The notes beneath the pieces are model-generated. The model did not search any database. It was not told where the DNA came from and saw only the letters and a list, made by a program, of their open reading frames with translations. The position numbers and the translations under genes were made by a program. A DNA stretch of 64,000 bases from Phaeobacter sp. QD34_24 (lineage in GTDB: Bacteria; Pseudomonadota; Alphaproteobacteria; Rhodobacterales; Rhodobacteraceae): positions 62,001-126,000 of the forward strand of contig NZ_JARCJD010000009.1 in the NCBI RefSeq assembly GCF_028890115.1, in the 5' to 3' direction. Below are positions 36,570 through 44,658 of the stretch, one piece after another. Position 1 is the stretch's first letter; each line of letters opens with the position of its first letter.

Positions 36570-38828
36570 TCAGTCCTGATCCTTGGCAGGGATCAGCCTG
36601 ATCCCTCCGCCGACACCCGGACGGCCCATGGGGAGGGCACGACCTTGCCGCCAGGCGCGGATCTGGCTTTGGGCGGCAGGATCCAGCGGCCAGCCTGATT
36701 GTCCGGGCGGTATCAGGTAGTGAAGCGGTCCAGAGGGACCACCGTGAAGCATCAGCCGCAGGGCAATGCCGGTGTCCGGTGTCGTGCGCCAGACCGCGCC
36801 TTCCGCGCCGGGAGATACGCCCTTCGGCCAGCGCAGTGCAGCACCCAGCAGGGGCAGGGCCGGTGACAGCGGATGCGCCGGGCGCGGAGCGTTGACAGCG
36901 CCCCAGCGTGGATCATGCCTGCCATGCCGGGCGCACAACGCCCTGCGGGCCTTGGTCAGCGCCTCGGCCAGCAGTGTCGGCCAATCGGCCTGTCCGCCGG
37001 GCACCGGATCGGGGCGGGCGGCAATCACAGCCAAGGCCGGGCTGTCCAGATCATTCAGCCGCAGGATGAAACCGGGATCTTCCGCCACACAGGGCCAGAG
37101 ATAGGTGCCAAGGACGCGGGCCCTGGCCTGTTCGGCAAAGGCCGTGATCCAGGCCGTGGCCCGGTCGCCCGGATCCGCCGTTTTCGACCATGACCTCAGC
37201 AGATCTTGATCGCTCGGCGAGAGGCCCGCCTGCGCGGCGGCTTCCAGGCTCAGGCCATGCCAGGCCTCCAGCACCGGCAGGGTCAGATCGCGGGCGCTGG
37301 CCTCCAGCGTTTCGGGCGTCAGCGGGCGGTCCGCCCGCAGCAGCGCCTTGAACCGTTCACCGCGACCGGGGTGCGAGGGGCTGAGGGACAGGGGATGCGG
37401 CCCGTTGGCACAGACCAGTGGCCGGTTGGCCGTGGCCTTGGCCACCTCCTGCGGGGCAGCTGTGAAACGGGTGGCGCCGCGTCCGGCACGACCTTGGGCG
37501 TCGATCACGACAAGTTCCAGCGGCGGGGCTGCCGCCTGCGCGGCGTGGCTCAGCGCCCGGGACACCGAAGTGGCCCCAAGAACATCGGCAAGGCGCAGAT
37601 CGATCCCGTCGGGTCTCAGTATGTCCAGCTGCAGCCGCCAGCGCCCTTCCGGGCCATCTGGCACCGGCCAGCCCGCGTCCAGCCACAGGGCCGCCTCCTG
37701 CGGGGCACCTCCCCGCTGCTGCAGCGTCACCGGGTGGCAGGTTGCCGGGCCATGGCGTGCGCTCGCGCGGCAGGTCACGGCAGCTAGGCTGGTGACACCA
37801 AAGGCAATCTGCTCGGATCGACCCGCGACCAGAACCGGCACCCCGGGGAACAGCGCTCCGGTCATCTGCTGGTCGGGCAGCTCGATCTGCAGCATGAACA
37901 GCGCCCCCGGCAGGGTCAGGGGCAAGTGCAGATCGTTGATCAGCGCCGATTTTCCATCCTGCATGGCGCCAGCGGGGAGTGCTGCGGCATTGGAGGCGGC
38001 TCCGGCTGGCGGCGCCGTTAGCGGCGCAGCGGGTGCGCCAGCGGGTTGGCGGGCCAGAAGTGCCGACAGGGCGGCCAGCGGCGGCTTGGCATCCTGGCCG
38101 CTGAGGAAGCGACGTATTTCGGCAGGCAGTGTCTGGTCCATGATCTGGTGCATACGCGCGGCCTCCGGCCCTTCGCCCAGGGCGACATGCAGCCCGATCA
38201 GGATCGAAAGCGAATCCGCAGGGGTCCAGGGGGCGGGCCTGCAGGCCAGGACGCGGTACTCAAAGGGCAGCGGTGCATCAGGGGCAGTCAGGTAGGCGTT
38301 CACCCCATCGCTGAAGGCCTGCAGCAGGGCGCGGTCTAATGGTGACAGGCGCGGCAGCATCGCCTCTGCAGCGGCAGACAGGCCGAGGCGCACCGTCTTT
38401 CGGTCACTGTCCAAGGCCAGAGGCCCCAGCAGTTCGGCCAAACGGGCAGAGGTGCGTCGCCGGGCGAGATCCATCTGAAACAACCGCTCGCTTGCCAGGA
38501 CCAGACCGGCGGCGTGCCAGGCATCGGTTTCGGTTCGGGCGCGGATGGTGGGCAGGGCGTGGATGTCGAAGCGGACATCAACCGGCGCGCTGACACCGGC
38601 GCGGATCGTCGCGTTGCGGCGGCGCAGCGGGCGGCGGCGCATGGCGAGATAGGCCAAGAGCTGTACCCGCCCCGCCGGAGAGCGCCAGAGTCCAAGAACC
38701 GCAAGACCAAGGCCACAGGCCAGAAGGCCAGCCGCCACTGGGCCGGATGCAACCAGCGTGGCAAGGCCGATCGCCGCCAGGATCCATTCACCATGGCGCA
38801 GCAGGGCAAGATGCAGCCGGTCCTTCAT
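36570..38828 (-). CDS. penicillin acylase family Ntn hydrolase, membrane-anchored
   Basis: This 752-residue protein has a hydrophobic N-terminus with two possible helices (WILAAIGLATLVASG, AAGLLACGLGLAVLGLW), an alpha-chain domain (ERLFQMDLARRRTSARLAELLG is typical), a Pro/Ala linker, and a candidate catalytic Ser279 in AASNAAALPAG followed by SALINDLHLPLTLPG, equivalent to the new N-terminus of the beta chain. The beta-chain then runs to residue 752. Family members (penicillin G acylase, PvdQ, acyl-homoserine-lactone acylases) cleave amides of acyl chains outside the cytoplasm. Its ATG overlaps the ATP-grasp stop by 4 bases (ATGA). It is last in the TldD-ATP-grasp operon, and about 8 kb from an NRPS with a fatty-acyl loading domain. 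A spacer DNA repeat or signal-peptide cleavage is not evident. Confidence 0.82.
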   Translation of the reverse strand: MKDRLHLALLRHGEWILAAIGLATLVASGPVAAGLLACGLGLAVLGLWRSPAGRVQLLAYLAMRRRPLRRRNATIRAGVSAPVDVRFDIHALPTIRARTETDAWHAAGLVLASERLFQMDLARRRTSARLAELLGPLALDSDRKTVRLGLSAAAEAMLPRLSPLDRALLQAFSDGVNAYLTAPDAPLPFEYRVLACRPAPWTPADSLSILIGLHVALGEGPEAARMHQIMDQTLPAEIRRFLSGQDAKPPLAALSALLARQPAGAPAAPLTAPPAGAASNAAALPAGAMQDGKSALINDLHLPLTLPGALFMLQIELPDQQMTGALFPGVPVLVAGRSEQIAFGVTSLAAVTCRASARHGPATCHPVTLQQRGGAPQEAALWLDAGWPVPDGPEGRWRLQLDILRPDGIDLRLADVLGATSVSRALSHAAQAAAPPLELVVIDAQGRAGRGATRFTAAPQEVAKATANRPLVCANGPHPLSLSPSHPGRGERFKALLRADRPLTPETLEASARDLTLPVLEAWHGLSLEAAAQAGLSPSDQDLLRSWSKTADPGDRATAWITAFAEQARARVLGTYLWPCVAEDPGFILRLNDLDSPALAVIAARPDPVPGGQADWPTLLAEALTKARRALCARHGRHDPRWGAVNAPRPAHPLSPALPLLGAALRWPKGVSPGAEGAVWRTTPDTGIALRLMLHGGPSGPLHYLIPPGQSGWPLDPAAQSQIRAWRQGRALPMGRPGVGGGIRLIPAKDQD

Positions 38829-40456
38829 CGTTGAGGTCCGGAGGGAACGCCAGTCCGGGCAAGGGTCACGAGCTGATCAATCTCCAGCGGGCCTGCCCCA
38901 GGCGTGGGAGCAGACAGATGACAGGCCGCAAGGCGCGCATCGGTGTCTTCTCCAATGCAGGTATCGACCTGGGACAGGGGCACGCCTTTTGCCTCCGTAC
39001 CAAGCCCCAGACAGAACAGAGAAAGATCTGGCCGGTCCAACAGGGCGTCGATGCTCTGCGTCAGAGGCAGGGCGCTGTCCGGTGTTTCGAACCACACCTG
39101 TCCCTGCGCCATCCCGCCCGCCAAGATCCCGGCGCTCGCGAGCGCTGTCTGGATCGGGGCAAGACAGTGCGGCGCCTCGGCCGGATAGGCGAGGACCGGG
39201 ACACGGACCGGGCCGGGAAACAGCGCCTCCAGAAGCGCATTGGCCAGGTCGGCTCCGCTACCAGGGGTTAGATCTTCGTGGATCGCAAAACCGGGGGCAG
39301 AGGTCACCTCGATCACGGCGGCAGGCGGCATGAGCGGTGCGCTGGGGGCCGGCAGCAGAAGATCCACACCCAGGGCGGGGCTGGGAAAACGTTCGGCGAT
39401 GCGCTGCAGGGCGTGGCGGGTTTGCGGGTGCAGCCGATCTGCAACGTCTTCCGGTTGCCCGTCACTGGCATAGCCGACGGCAAAGATCTGCCCTGGGTCA
39501 GGCACTGAGTTGGGTGATAGCCCCTGCGGCGCCAGCACGTTGGCGATATGCTCTTGTCCCTCTGCCGGGCAGGCGTCGAAATCCGTTTCAAAACCCAGGG
39601 CGCGGGCACATAGCGCCCCCGCCGGGGTGGTCCCATCGCCCCGGGTCATCGGCACCTCCGAGGCGTAGGCCGCCAGCAGGCCGTTGATCAGCGTTGCTCG
39701 CAGATATGTGCCCTCGATATGGCGCTCGATCAGGAAACCGTCAGCCTCCGGGTTTTGCGCCAGAGCCCTGCGCCAGGCCGTGGCAAGTGCAGATGGCGCC
39801 CCGATCTTCACATGGACCGATTTCTGTGCCGCGCCTGCCCGGGGTTTCAACACCACCGGAAAGCCAAGCACGCGGGCGGCCTCCTGCGCTTTGGTGAGAC
39901 ACTGCGCCCAGTGACAGCCCGGGATCGGCAGCCCCATGTCTGCCAGGGCCCTGATGGTGGAAAGCTTGTCGTCGCTGTCCGGGCGGGCGGGATCATTGTC
40001 GGTGTAGCCTGCCCGGATGTGGCGGCGAAAACGACCGGTGCCGAGGGCCAGGTGGCTGCCGTCGCCGCTGGGCCAGCGCACAGGTATGCCCCTCGCCAGG
40101 GCAGCCTGTGCCACAAGCGTCGCTTCGCGCGGGTTCCACCATTGGGCCAGCAGCAGGCCCATTGCGCTTTGCGCCGCTTTCGGGCGCATGTCGGGTGATG
40201 CGCCAAGCACCGCGTTCAATCCAGCCTCGATGACAGGAGCGAGGTCGGGACGGGGGCAGGGCAGGACCAGGGCGCCCTTGTGCAGACGGGCCGCCAACCC
40301 AAGGTTCAGGGGAGAGAGAAGCCCATCTCCGATTGCCTGCAACATGTCCATGGGCCAGCTCTGATCCTGCGCTGCAAAGGCCGCAGCCGGGAAGGGGGCC
40401 AGCGCGGATGGGCCGTCGCTCAGGTGGTGCAGGGTCAGCCGCCCGGATGTCACCAT
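38825..40456 (-). CDS. cyanophycin-synthetase-like ATP-grasp ligase (stand-alone)
   Basis: The 543-residue protein has an ATP-grasp domain from about 135 to 420 that resembles CphA-type enzymes: GDGSHLALGTGRFRRHIRA, DDKLSTIRALADMGLPIPG, the ATP-binding Lys in GFPVVLKPRAG, an acidic FLIERHIEGTYLRATLING and the metal-binding ALGVDLLLP / VIEVTSAPGF segment. CphA itself continues into a Mur-ligase domain; here about 120 further residues have no recognised fold. ATP-grasp enzymes form amide or peptide bonds through acyl phosphates. Its start (40456) overlaps the preceding gene by 7 bases and its stop overlaps the acylase gene by 4, so the three form one translational unit. Substrate unknown; a peptide or amino acid is the natural guess. 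Confidence 0.8.
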   Translation of the reverse strand: MVTSGRLTLHHLSDGPSALAPFPAAAFAAQDQSWPMDMLQAIGDGLLSPLNLGLAARLHKGALVLPCPRPDLAPVIEAGLNAVLGASPDMRPKAAQSAMGLLLAQWWNPREATLVAQAALARGIPVRWPSGDGSHLALGTGRFRRHIRAGYTDNDPARPDSDDKLSTIRALADMGLPIPGCHWAQCLTKAQEAARVLGFPVVLKPRAGAAQKSVHVKIGAPSALATAWRRALAQNPEADGFLIERHIEGTYLRATLINGLLAAYASEVPMTRGDGTTPAGALCARALGFETDFDACPAEGQEHIANVLAPQGLSPNSVPDPGQIFAVGYASDGQPEDVADRLHPQTRHALQRIAERFPSPALGVDLLLPAPSAPLMPPAAVIEVTSAPGFAIHEDLTPGSGADLANALLEALFPGPVRVPVLAYPAEAPHCLAPIQTALASAGILAGGMAQGQVWFETPDSALPLTQSIDALLDRPDLSLFCLGLGTEAKGVPLSQVDTCIGEDTDARLAACHLSAPTPGAGPLEIDQLVTLARTGVPSGPQR

Positions 40457-41694
40457 GGTGTGGCCACCACGTCGAGATCCGGCAGATAGAAATCCTGTTG
40501 ATCCAGATGCTGCGCCTGCAGCAGGGCGCCGCGACACTCCGGAGCAGCCAGTGCGTCGCCGAGGTCGTGCAGGGAGAGACGGAACCGGCGGGTTCCGTGC
40601 TGCGGTGTGGCGGCAGTCAGGTGCAGTGCTTCTGCGGCCTGTTCGATCCCATTCAGGTGCAGGGCCAGGGGAGCAACGGAATTCGTCGGCGCGGTTCCCG
40701 GTGGCACCGTCACATGATCCGGGACAGGCCAAGGCCCTGCGCTGCCCTCACCCAATCCGGGTGGTTGGGCTGGCAGGAATGTCAGGGCGCTGGGGCCAAG
40801 CCAGCCCAGAACCTGCGCCAAGACATGGGCGGACAGGCGGATGGCACCATGCCATGCCTGCGCCGGGCCATTGTCCGATAAATGCGCCAGATGTGGCGCC
40901 GCGGCCTTGAACAGATCCTCAATCGGCTCATCCCCCGGCCTGAGGTGGCGCCAGCTGAGGCCGCATTCGGCGGAAGATGTGCAGGGGGGCGCAAATTCAG
41001 CCCCGGTCAGCACCCGCTGACGTGCGCCTTGCCACGGGGGCGTGCCGCTCCAGGCCACGGTGATCTGCTGATTTTGGACGTGCCGCCACAGATCCAGGAG
41101 GCCCAAATCCCGCGCGGCCTCCGGATAGGCGTGATGCAACAGGGCCGCGATTTGGCGTTTGTCCGGCATCGGGGGGAGCGGGTGCGAACACCACCCGGCC
41201 TCTGCCGCGCGGCTCAGATCAGGGGGCGTGCCTCGGGGGCGGGCATATGTCGGATCGGGGCCGGATGGTGCTGCAGCCATTATTGAGGCCCGACCCGTTC
41301 TAGCCGCCTGACCCGCTCGGGGTATCCAGCCCTCTGCTGTCGTCCGATCCAATGTCGATGCCTGTATCTGGGCCTCTGACCGAGAGCGAGGAAACTTCTT
41401 CAGGCAGTCTTTGACAACAGCCTGTGCCTGCGCCTCATTTTCCGGTGCGGGGCGATTAAGACGCAGCGGTTGAATTGCGCCATTTTGCCCGTCACAGGGG
41501 AACTCCAAGGCCAAGGTTGCCACCCTACGGCTCGTAAAGGAGAGCTGGGCCTCGCCCATGGTCACACAGGATAAATCACCCTGGTACAACGCAGCGCCGT
41601 AAAGGAGGCCGTAGCGATCAAGCGCGGCCAGCAGATGGCTGAACGCGGTGTCGCAATCCGGCTGCCCCGCCGCAACGGCGGGCCCGCACAGCAT
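40450..41694 (-). CDS. hypothetical protein of the TldD / ATP-grasp operon
   Basis: I do not recognise this 414-residue protein. The N-terminal 130 residues (CDTAFSHLLAALDRYGLLYGAALYQG, FTSRRVATLALEFPCDG, six Cys in total at the front) look like a folded domain. A Pro/Arg/Ala-rich hinge follows (about 130-165), then a second domain with WCSHPLPPMPDKRQIAALLHHAYPEAARDLG and a paired LALHLNGIEQAAEALHL segment. There is no membrane helix and no clear catalytic motif. ATG at 41694 is chosen; a TTG lies one codon upstream and no strong ribosome binding site is seen, so the start may be coupled to the 75-residue gene 10 bases upstream. It overlaps the ATP-grasp start by 7 bases. Confidence 0.68.
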   Translation of the reverse strand: MLCGPAVAAGQPDCDTAFSHLLAALDRYGLLYGAALYQGDLSCVTMGEAQLSFTSRRVATLALEFPCDGQNGAIQPLRLNRPAPENEAQAQAVVKDCLKKFPRSRSEAQIQASTLDRTTAEGWIPRAGQAARTGRASIMAAAPSGPDPTYARPRGTPPDLSRAAEAGWCSHPLPPMPDKRQIAALLHHAYPEAARDLGLLDLWRHVQNQQITVAWSGTPPWQGARQRVLTGAEFAPPCTSSAECGLSWRHLRPGDEPIEDLFKAAAPHLAHLSDNGPAQAWHGAIRLSAHVLAQVLGWLGPSALTFLPAQPPGLGEGSAGPWPVPDHVTVPPGTAPTNSVAPLALHLNGIEQAAEALHLTAATPQHGTRRFRLSLHDLGDALAAPECRGALLQAQHLDQQDFYLPDLDVVATPW

Positions 41695-41704
41695 CAAACC
41701 GGCG

Positions 41705-41932
41705 TTATTGACCGATGATCCGGGGATCGGTGGAGCGCAGGGTCGATGCCAGGTCGCGGAATTTGACCAGGGTTTGCAGGTCTACCAGCGACTGCAGGGC
41801 GTGTTTGCCCTTCATCGCACGGGCCTTCTGCATACCTTCGGCAGCAGAGGACAGGTCATCAAGAATGGACTCGAACTCGCGCTGCATGTCTTCGCTGGTG
41901 GTGAGTTTTTCAGTGTCTTTGTTTTTGGCCAT
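41705..41932 (-). CDS. 75-residue small protein, candidate peptide substrate of the operon
   Basis: The product is a short, highly charged, predicted helical protein: an acidic N-terminal part (KDTEKLTTSEDMQREFESIL), a middle DDLSSAAEGMQKARAMKGK, an amphipathic HALQSLVDLQTLVKFRDLA and a short flexible end STLRSTDPRIIGQ. It has no cysteine, no signal peptide and no known domain. AGAGAAACC lies before the ATG at 41932. It sits between a TldD/PmbA protease and an ATP-grasp ligase, the usual place of a precursor peptide in ribosomal-peptide loci, and its helical leader-like body with a distinct C-terminus fits. An ordinary small adaptor protein is the alternative. Confidence 0.72.
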   Translation of the reverse strand: MAKNKDTEKLTTSEDMQREFESILDDLSSAAEGMQKARAMKGKHALQSLVDLQTLVKFRDLASTLRSTDPRIIGQ

Positions 41933-42084
41933 TGGTTTCTCTTTGGGTTGAAAGTTCGGTTGTTTTAATGACCTCAAATATACCGCAAAGTTGCGCGAAA
42001 GCGAAGGGGTGATGCACGTTATGGGGGTGTTGCGCCGTTTTTTGCGGTCACAGGGAGCGGATTTGCGATGAGCGGATCGCTTGG

Positions 42085-43452
42085 CTAGCCGATCTGCAGC
42101 GCATTGAAACGCACCGCCGGGCCAGAGATGCCGGTGCGAAGGATGCCGCCCTTGCCGCAGGGGACCACCTGGTCGCACAGCTGTGCCTCGTCTCCGATGG
42201 CGGTGATCCCGCGCAAGGCAGCACTGACCGCGCCGGTGACACTGACGCCGCGGATCTGCTCGGCCAGCCGACCCTTGCGGATCATCCGCCCTGCTGCGAT
42301 CTCGATGCCGAACCGGTCAGCGCCTGCATCCATCCAGGCTGGACCACATTGATCAAGCCACAGCCCGGTCTCGATCCCGTCGAGCAAGGCGTCTTGTGGT
42401 GTGGTGCCTGCGGCAACGGCAAGGTTGCGCATGCGTGGCTCTGGCGCGTGGCGATAATCCTGCCGTCTGCCGTTGCCGGTTGCGGGCAGGCCAGCGGCCT
42501 GCGCGGTGTCGCGATCAAAAAGGCTGTCCCTTAGCCTGCCTTCGGCGCAGAGGGTGACAGAACGGGGCGCTGTCCCCTCGTCATCCATCGGCAGGTGACC
42601 GGGCCCAAAGGCGAGATCCGGCAGATCCCGGATCACCAGGTCCGGCGGCAGCCCGTCGAGGCGCGACAGCTGGTCGGTGGCGCGGGCGCGTTGATCCGCT
42701 TCGCACAGATGGCCCACCAATTCGTGAAAGATCACAGCGCACTGGCCGGGGCCGCTGACCAGCGGCAGGCGGCCGATTGGGCCGGAGTTCTCTGGCGGAT
42801 CGTCGCGCAGGATCTGCGACAGGCGCGCGGCCATTCGCATAAGGGTATTGTCATTGGCGGTTTCACTGTCGAACTGCCATTCGCGCACCATCACGCTGCC
42901 ATCGCTGCGCACCGCCTGAAGGCGCAGGGCGCGATAGCGGAGGGGCCAGACTCCGCCCGCATCGGGCGCCGGGCAGCAGCCCCTGTAACCATCCAGCAGA
43001 ACGGTTGACAGGGAGAGATGCATGACATGCGCGGGCCAAGGCGCCAGCCGGGACCAGAGCTCTTGCAACGCGGCGCGACTGTCGTCAGAGGGACGGGGCG
43101 CTGGCAGGTCGGCGTCAAGCCCGGCGGTACTGGCGTAGCCTGTGCCGGCAATCTCGCCCACGGCCTGCGCCAGCGCCTGCCCCGACAGGGTGCTCTGCTG
43201 CAGGCTTTGCCGCAACACGCCTGCCCGGTGGCTGAGGTCAAAGCCGGTGACCTCTTCATGGATCGTTGCTGTCTCGGGCCGGTTTCCCGGACGCGCTGAG
43301 ATCTCATGCCGCAGCAATCGCTCGTTCATCCAAAACAGGGATGCGCTGCCGGATCTGCCATTGGCTGCGGCGACGGCCTCTTGGGCCGCGCGCGGCGCAG
43401 GCCGCAGTACTGCTGCGTGTTCGGGTTCGCCTTCAACGCGAGAATCGTGCAT
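42085..43452 (-). CDS. TldD/PmbA family metallopeptidase
   Basis: The 455-residue protein has the TldD zinc motif HExxxH as FHELVGHLCEAD (His243, Glu244, His248) and the C-terminal metal-ligand Cys in PCGKGG (Cys432), followed by the usual GISGPAVRFNALQIG-like end. TldD/E pairs degrade unfolded peptides and mature ribosomal peptides such as microcin B17. Only one member of the pair is here, with the catalytic motif, so it may act as a homodimer. The start at 43452 is uncertain: it lies 41 bases from the divergent GNAT gene, and a later ATG at 43329 would give a shorter N-terminus. It heads the minus-strand operon, 152 bases before the 75-residue gene. Confidence 0.85.
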   Translation of the reverse strand: MHDSRVEGEPEHAAVLRPAPRAAQEAVAAANGRSGSASLFWMNERLLRHEISARPGNRPETATIHEEVTGFDLSHRAGVLRQSLQQSTLSGQALAQAVGEIAGTGYASTAGLDADLPAPRPSDDSRAALQELWSRLAPWPAHVMHLSLSTVLLDGYRGCCPAPDAGGVWPLRYRALRLQAVRSDGSVMVREWQFDSETANDNTLMRMAARLSQILRDDPPENSGPIGRLPLVSGPGQCAVIFHELVGHLCEADQRARATDQLSRLDGLPPDLVIRDLPDLAFGPGHLPMDDEGTAPRSVTLCAEGRLRDSLFDRDTAQAAGLPATGNGRRQDYRHAPEPRMRNLAVAAGTTPQDALLDGIETGLWLDQCGPAWMDAGADRFGIEIAAGRMIRKGRLAEQIRGVSVTGAVSAALRGITAIGDEAQLCDQVVPCGKGGILRTGISGPAVRFNALQIG

Positions 43453-43493
43453 ATTCGGAAGGTTACCACAGGATCCGAAGAGGAAAAGCCGGG

Positions 43494-44321
43494 ATGCCGA
43501 TCTCTGAAAACCCTGCGCATGGCCTGTACTATCCCTTTGGCGCCGAGGATTTTCTGCGCTTTGATCTGGCGGATCGGGACTTTACCCGTTTCAACACCGA
43601 ACGCTCCCTGCGCGAGGCGGAGGGGGAATTCGTGACCCGCGATTTTGGTGCCGGGATCTGCGGCATGCGGGATCTCACCCGGGAGGCGTCCTATTACAAT
43701 CGTGCAATCGGCCTGTCGTACGCCGGGTTGGAGCGGCTGGAGGAAGTCATCGCCTGGTATCACGAGGCGTGGCGCGACTGCCATCTGACGCTGACGCCGG
43801 AGCGGGCCACGCCCGAGGTGATGGAGGCCCTGGCCGGGCGCGGCTTTGCGCTGGTATCGCAGGATTGGTTCTTTGCTCAGGCCTGCATCATGGCAGAGCC
43901 GCCCAAGGCAAAGATTGCGATCCGGCGCGCCGGGGAGGAGGATCTTGATACGGTGTTCGATCTTTGGGAAACGCCGGATGATCCCATTGAACAGGTGGTG
44001 CGGGATCTGCGGCGTGCAGCGCATCTACATCCGGATTTTGCGCTCTATATTGCGGACCTTGATGGGCGGCCTGCGGCCATGGCCAGCAGTTTCATCTCCA
44101 ACGGGATCGCCTGGATGGGAAATGCCAATACCCTGCCGGAGCTGCGTTGCCGGGGCGCCCAGCAGGCGCTGATGGCGCAGCGGATGTGGGACGCGCGCCA
44201 GGCGGGCTGTCTTTGGGCGCTGACCGATTGCGAATTCGGCAGCACCACCCATCGTAACGCGGAGCGTATGGGCATGCGGATGGCCTTTGCCACCCTGGAG
44301 CTGAGGCTGCCCGTACCATGA
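43494..44321 (+). CDS. GNAT-family N-acetyltransferase-like protein
   Basis: The 275-residue protein has a GNAT fold in its second half: KIAIRRAGEEDLDTVFDLW start, LYIADLDGRPAAMASSFISNGIAWMGNANTLPELRCRG with the acetyl-CoA-binding region, and TDCEFGSTTHRNAERMGMRMAF with the typical N/R-M-GF end. The N-terminal half may be a second degenerate GNAT domain (FDLADRDFTRFNTERSLREAEG). It diverges from tldD. GAGG precedes the ATG. It overlaps the next small gene by 4 bases. Substrate unknown. Confidence 0.85.
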   Translation: MPISENPAHGLYYPFGAEDFLRFDLADRDFTRFNTERSLREAEGEFVTRDFGAGICGMRDLTREASYYNRAIGLSYAGLERLEEVIAWYHEAWRDCHLTLTPERATPEVMEALAGRGFALVSQDWFFAQACIMAEPPKAKIAIRRAGEEDLDTVFDLWETPDDPIEQVVRDLRRAAHLHPDFALYIADLDGRPAAMASSFISNGIAWMGNANTLPELRCRGAQQALMAQRMWDARQAGCLWALTDCEFGSTTHRNAERMGMRMAFATLELRLPVP

Positions 44322-44641
44322 CCGAGCATTCGCCTGGCACAGCCCGCGACACCAGCATGGATTTCCGCTATCGGCCCCGTGATGGCAGTGCGGTGCGGGC
44401 GATGCTCTGGCTGGCCAGTCCTGGCGACGAACCCCCCCTGCGCAGCTATGCGGAAAGCCATGGCATGCAGTCCGTGGTGACCGGCAGCGATGTGGCCGCG
44501 GTGTTGCGCGCCGCCAGGGCAGGGGAGATCAACCTGGTGCTCGTCTGGCGGGTTGAACGGTTGGGGGATCACCCGCTTTGTGCAGCGCTTGCCGATCTTC
44601 GGGACATGGGGGTTGAATTCATGAGCGTGCTGGAGCTGTAG
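44318..44641 (+). CDS. small protein resembling a degenerate serine-recombinase N-terminal domain
   Basis: Of the 107 residues, the part from about 40 to the end (LRSYAESHGMQS, AVLRAARAGEINLVLVWRVERLGDHPLCAALADLRDMGVEFMSV) matches the resolvase pattern in which a conserved acidic-Arg-Leu-Gly motif follows a hydrophobic strand. The usual DRLGRS is here ERLGDH, and the catalytic Ser near the N-terminus is not seen, so it is unlikely to be an active recombinase. There is no DNA-binding domain. It overlaps the GNAT gene by 4 bases (ATGA). Probably a resolvase-derived small protein with another role, or a remnant. Confidence 0.6.
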   Translation: MTEHSPGTARDTSMDFRYRPRDGSAVRAMLWLASPGDEPPLRSYAESHGMQSVVTGSDVAAVLRAARAGEINLVLVWRVERLGDHPLCAALADLRDMGVEFMSVLEL

Positions 44642-44658
44642 GGCCACGAGGCCAAGGC

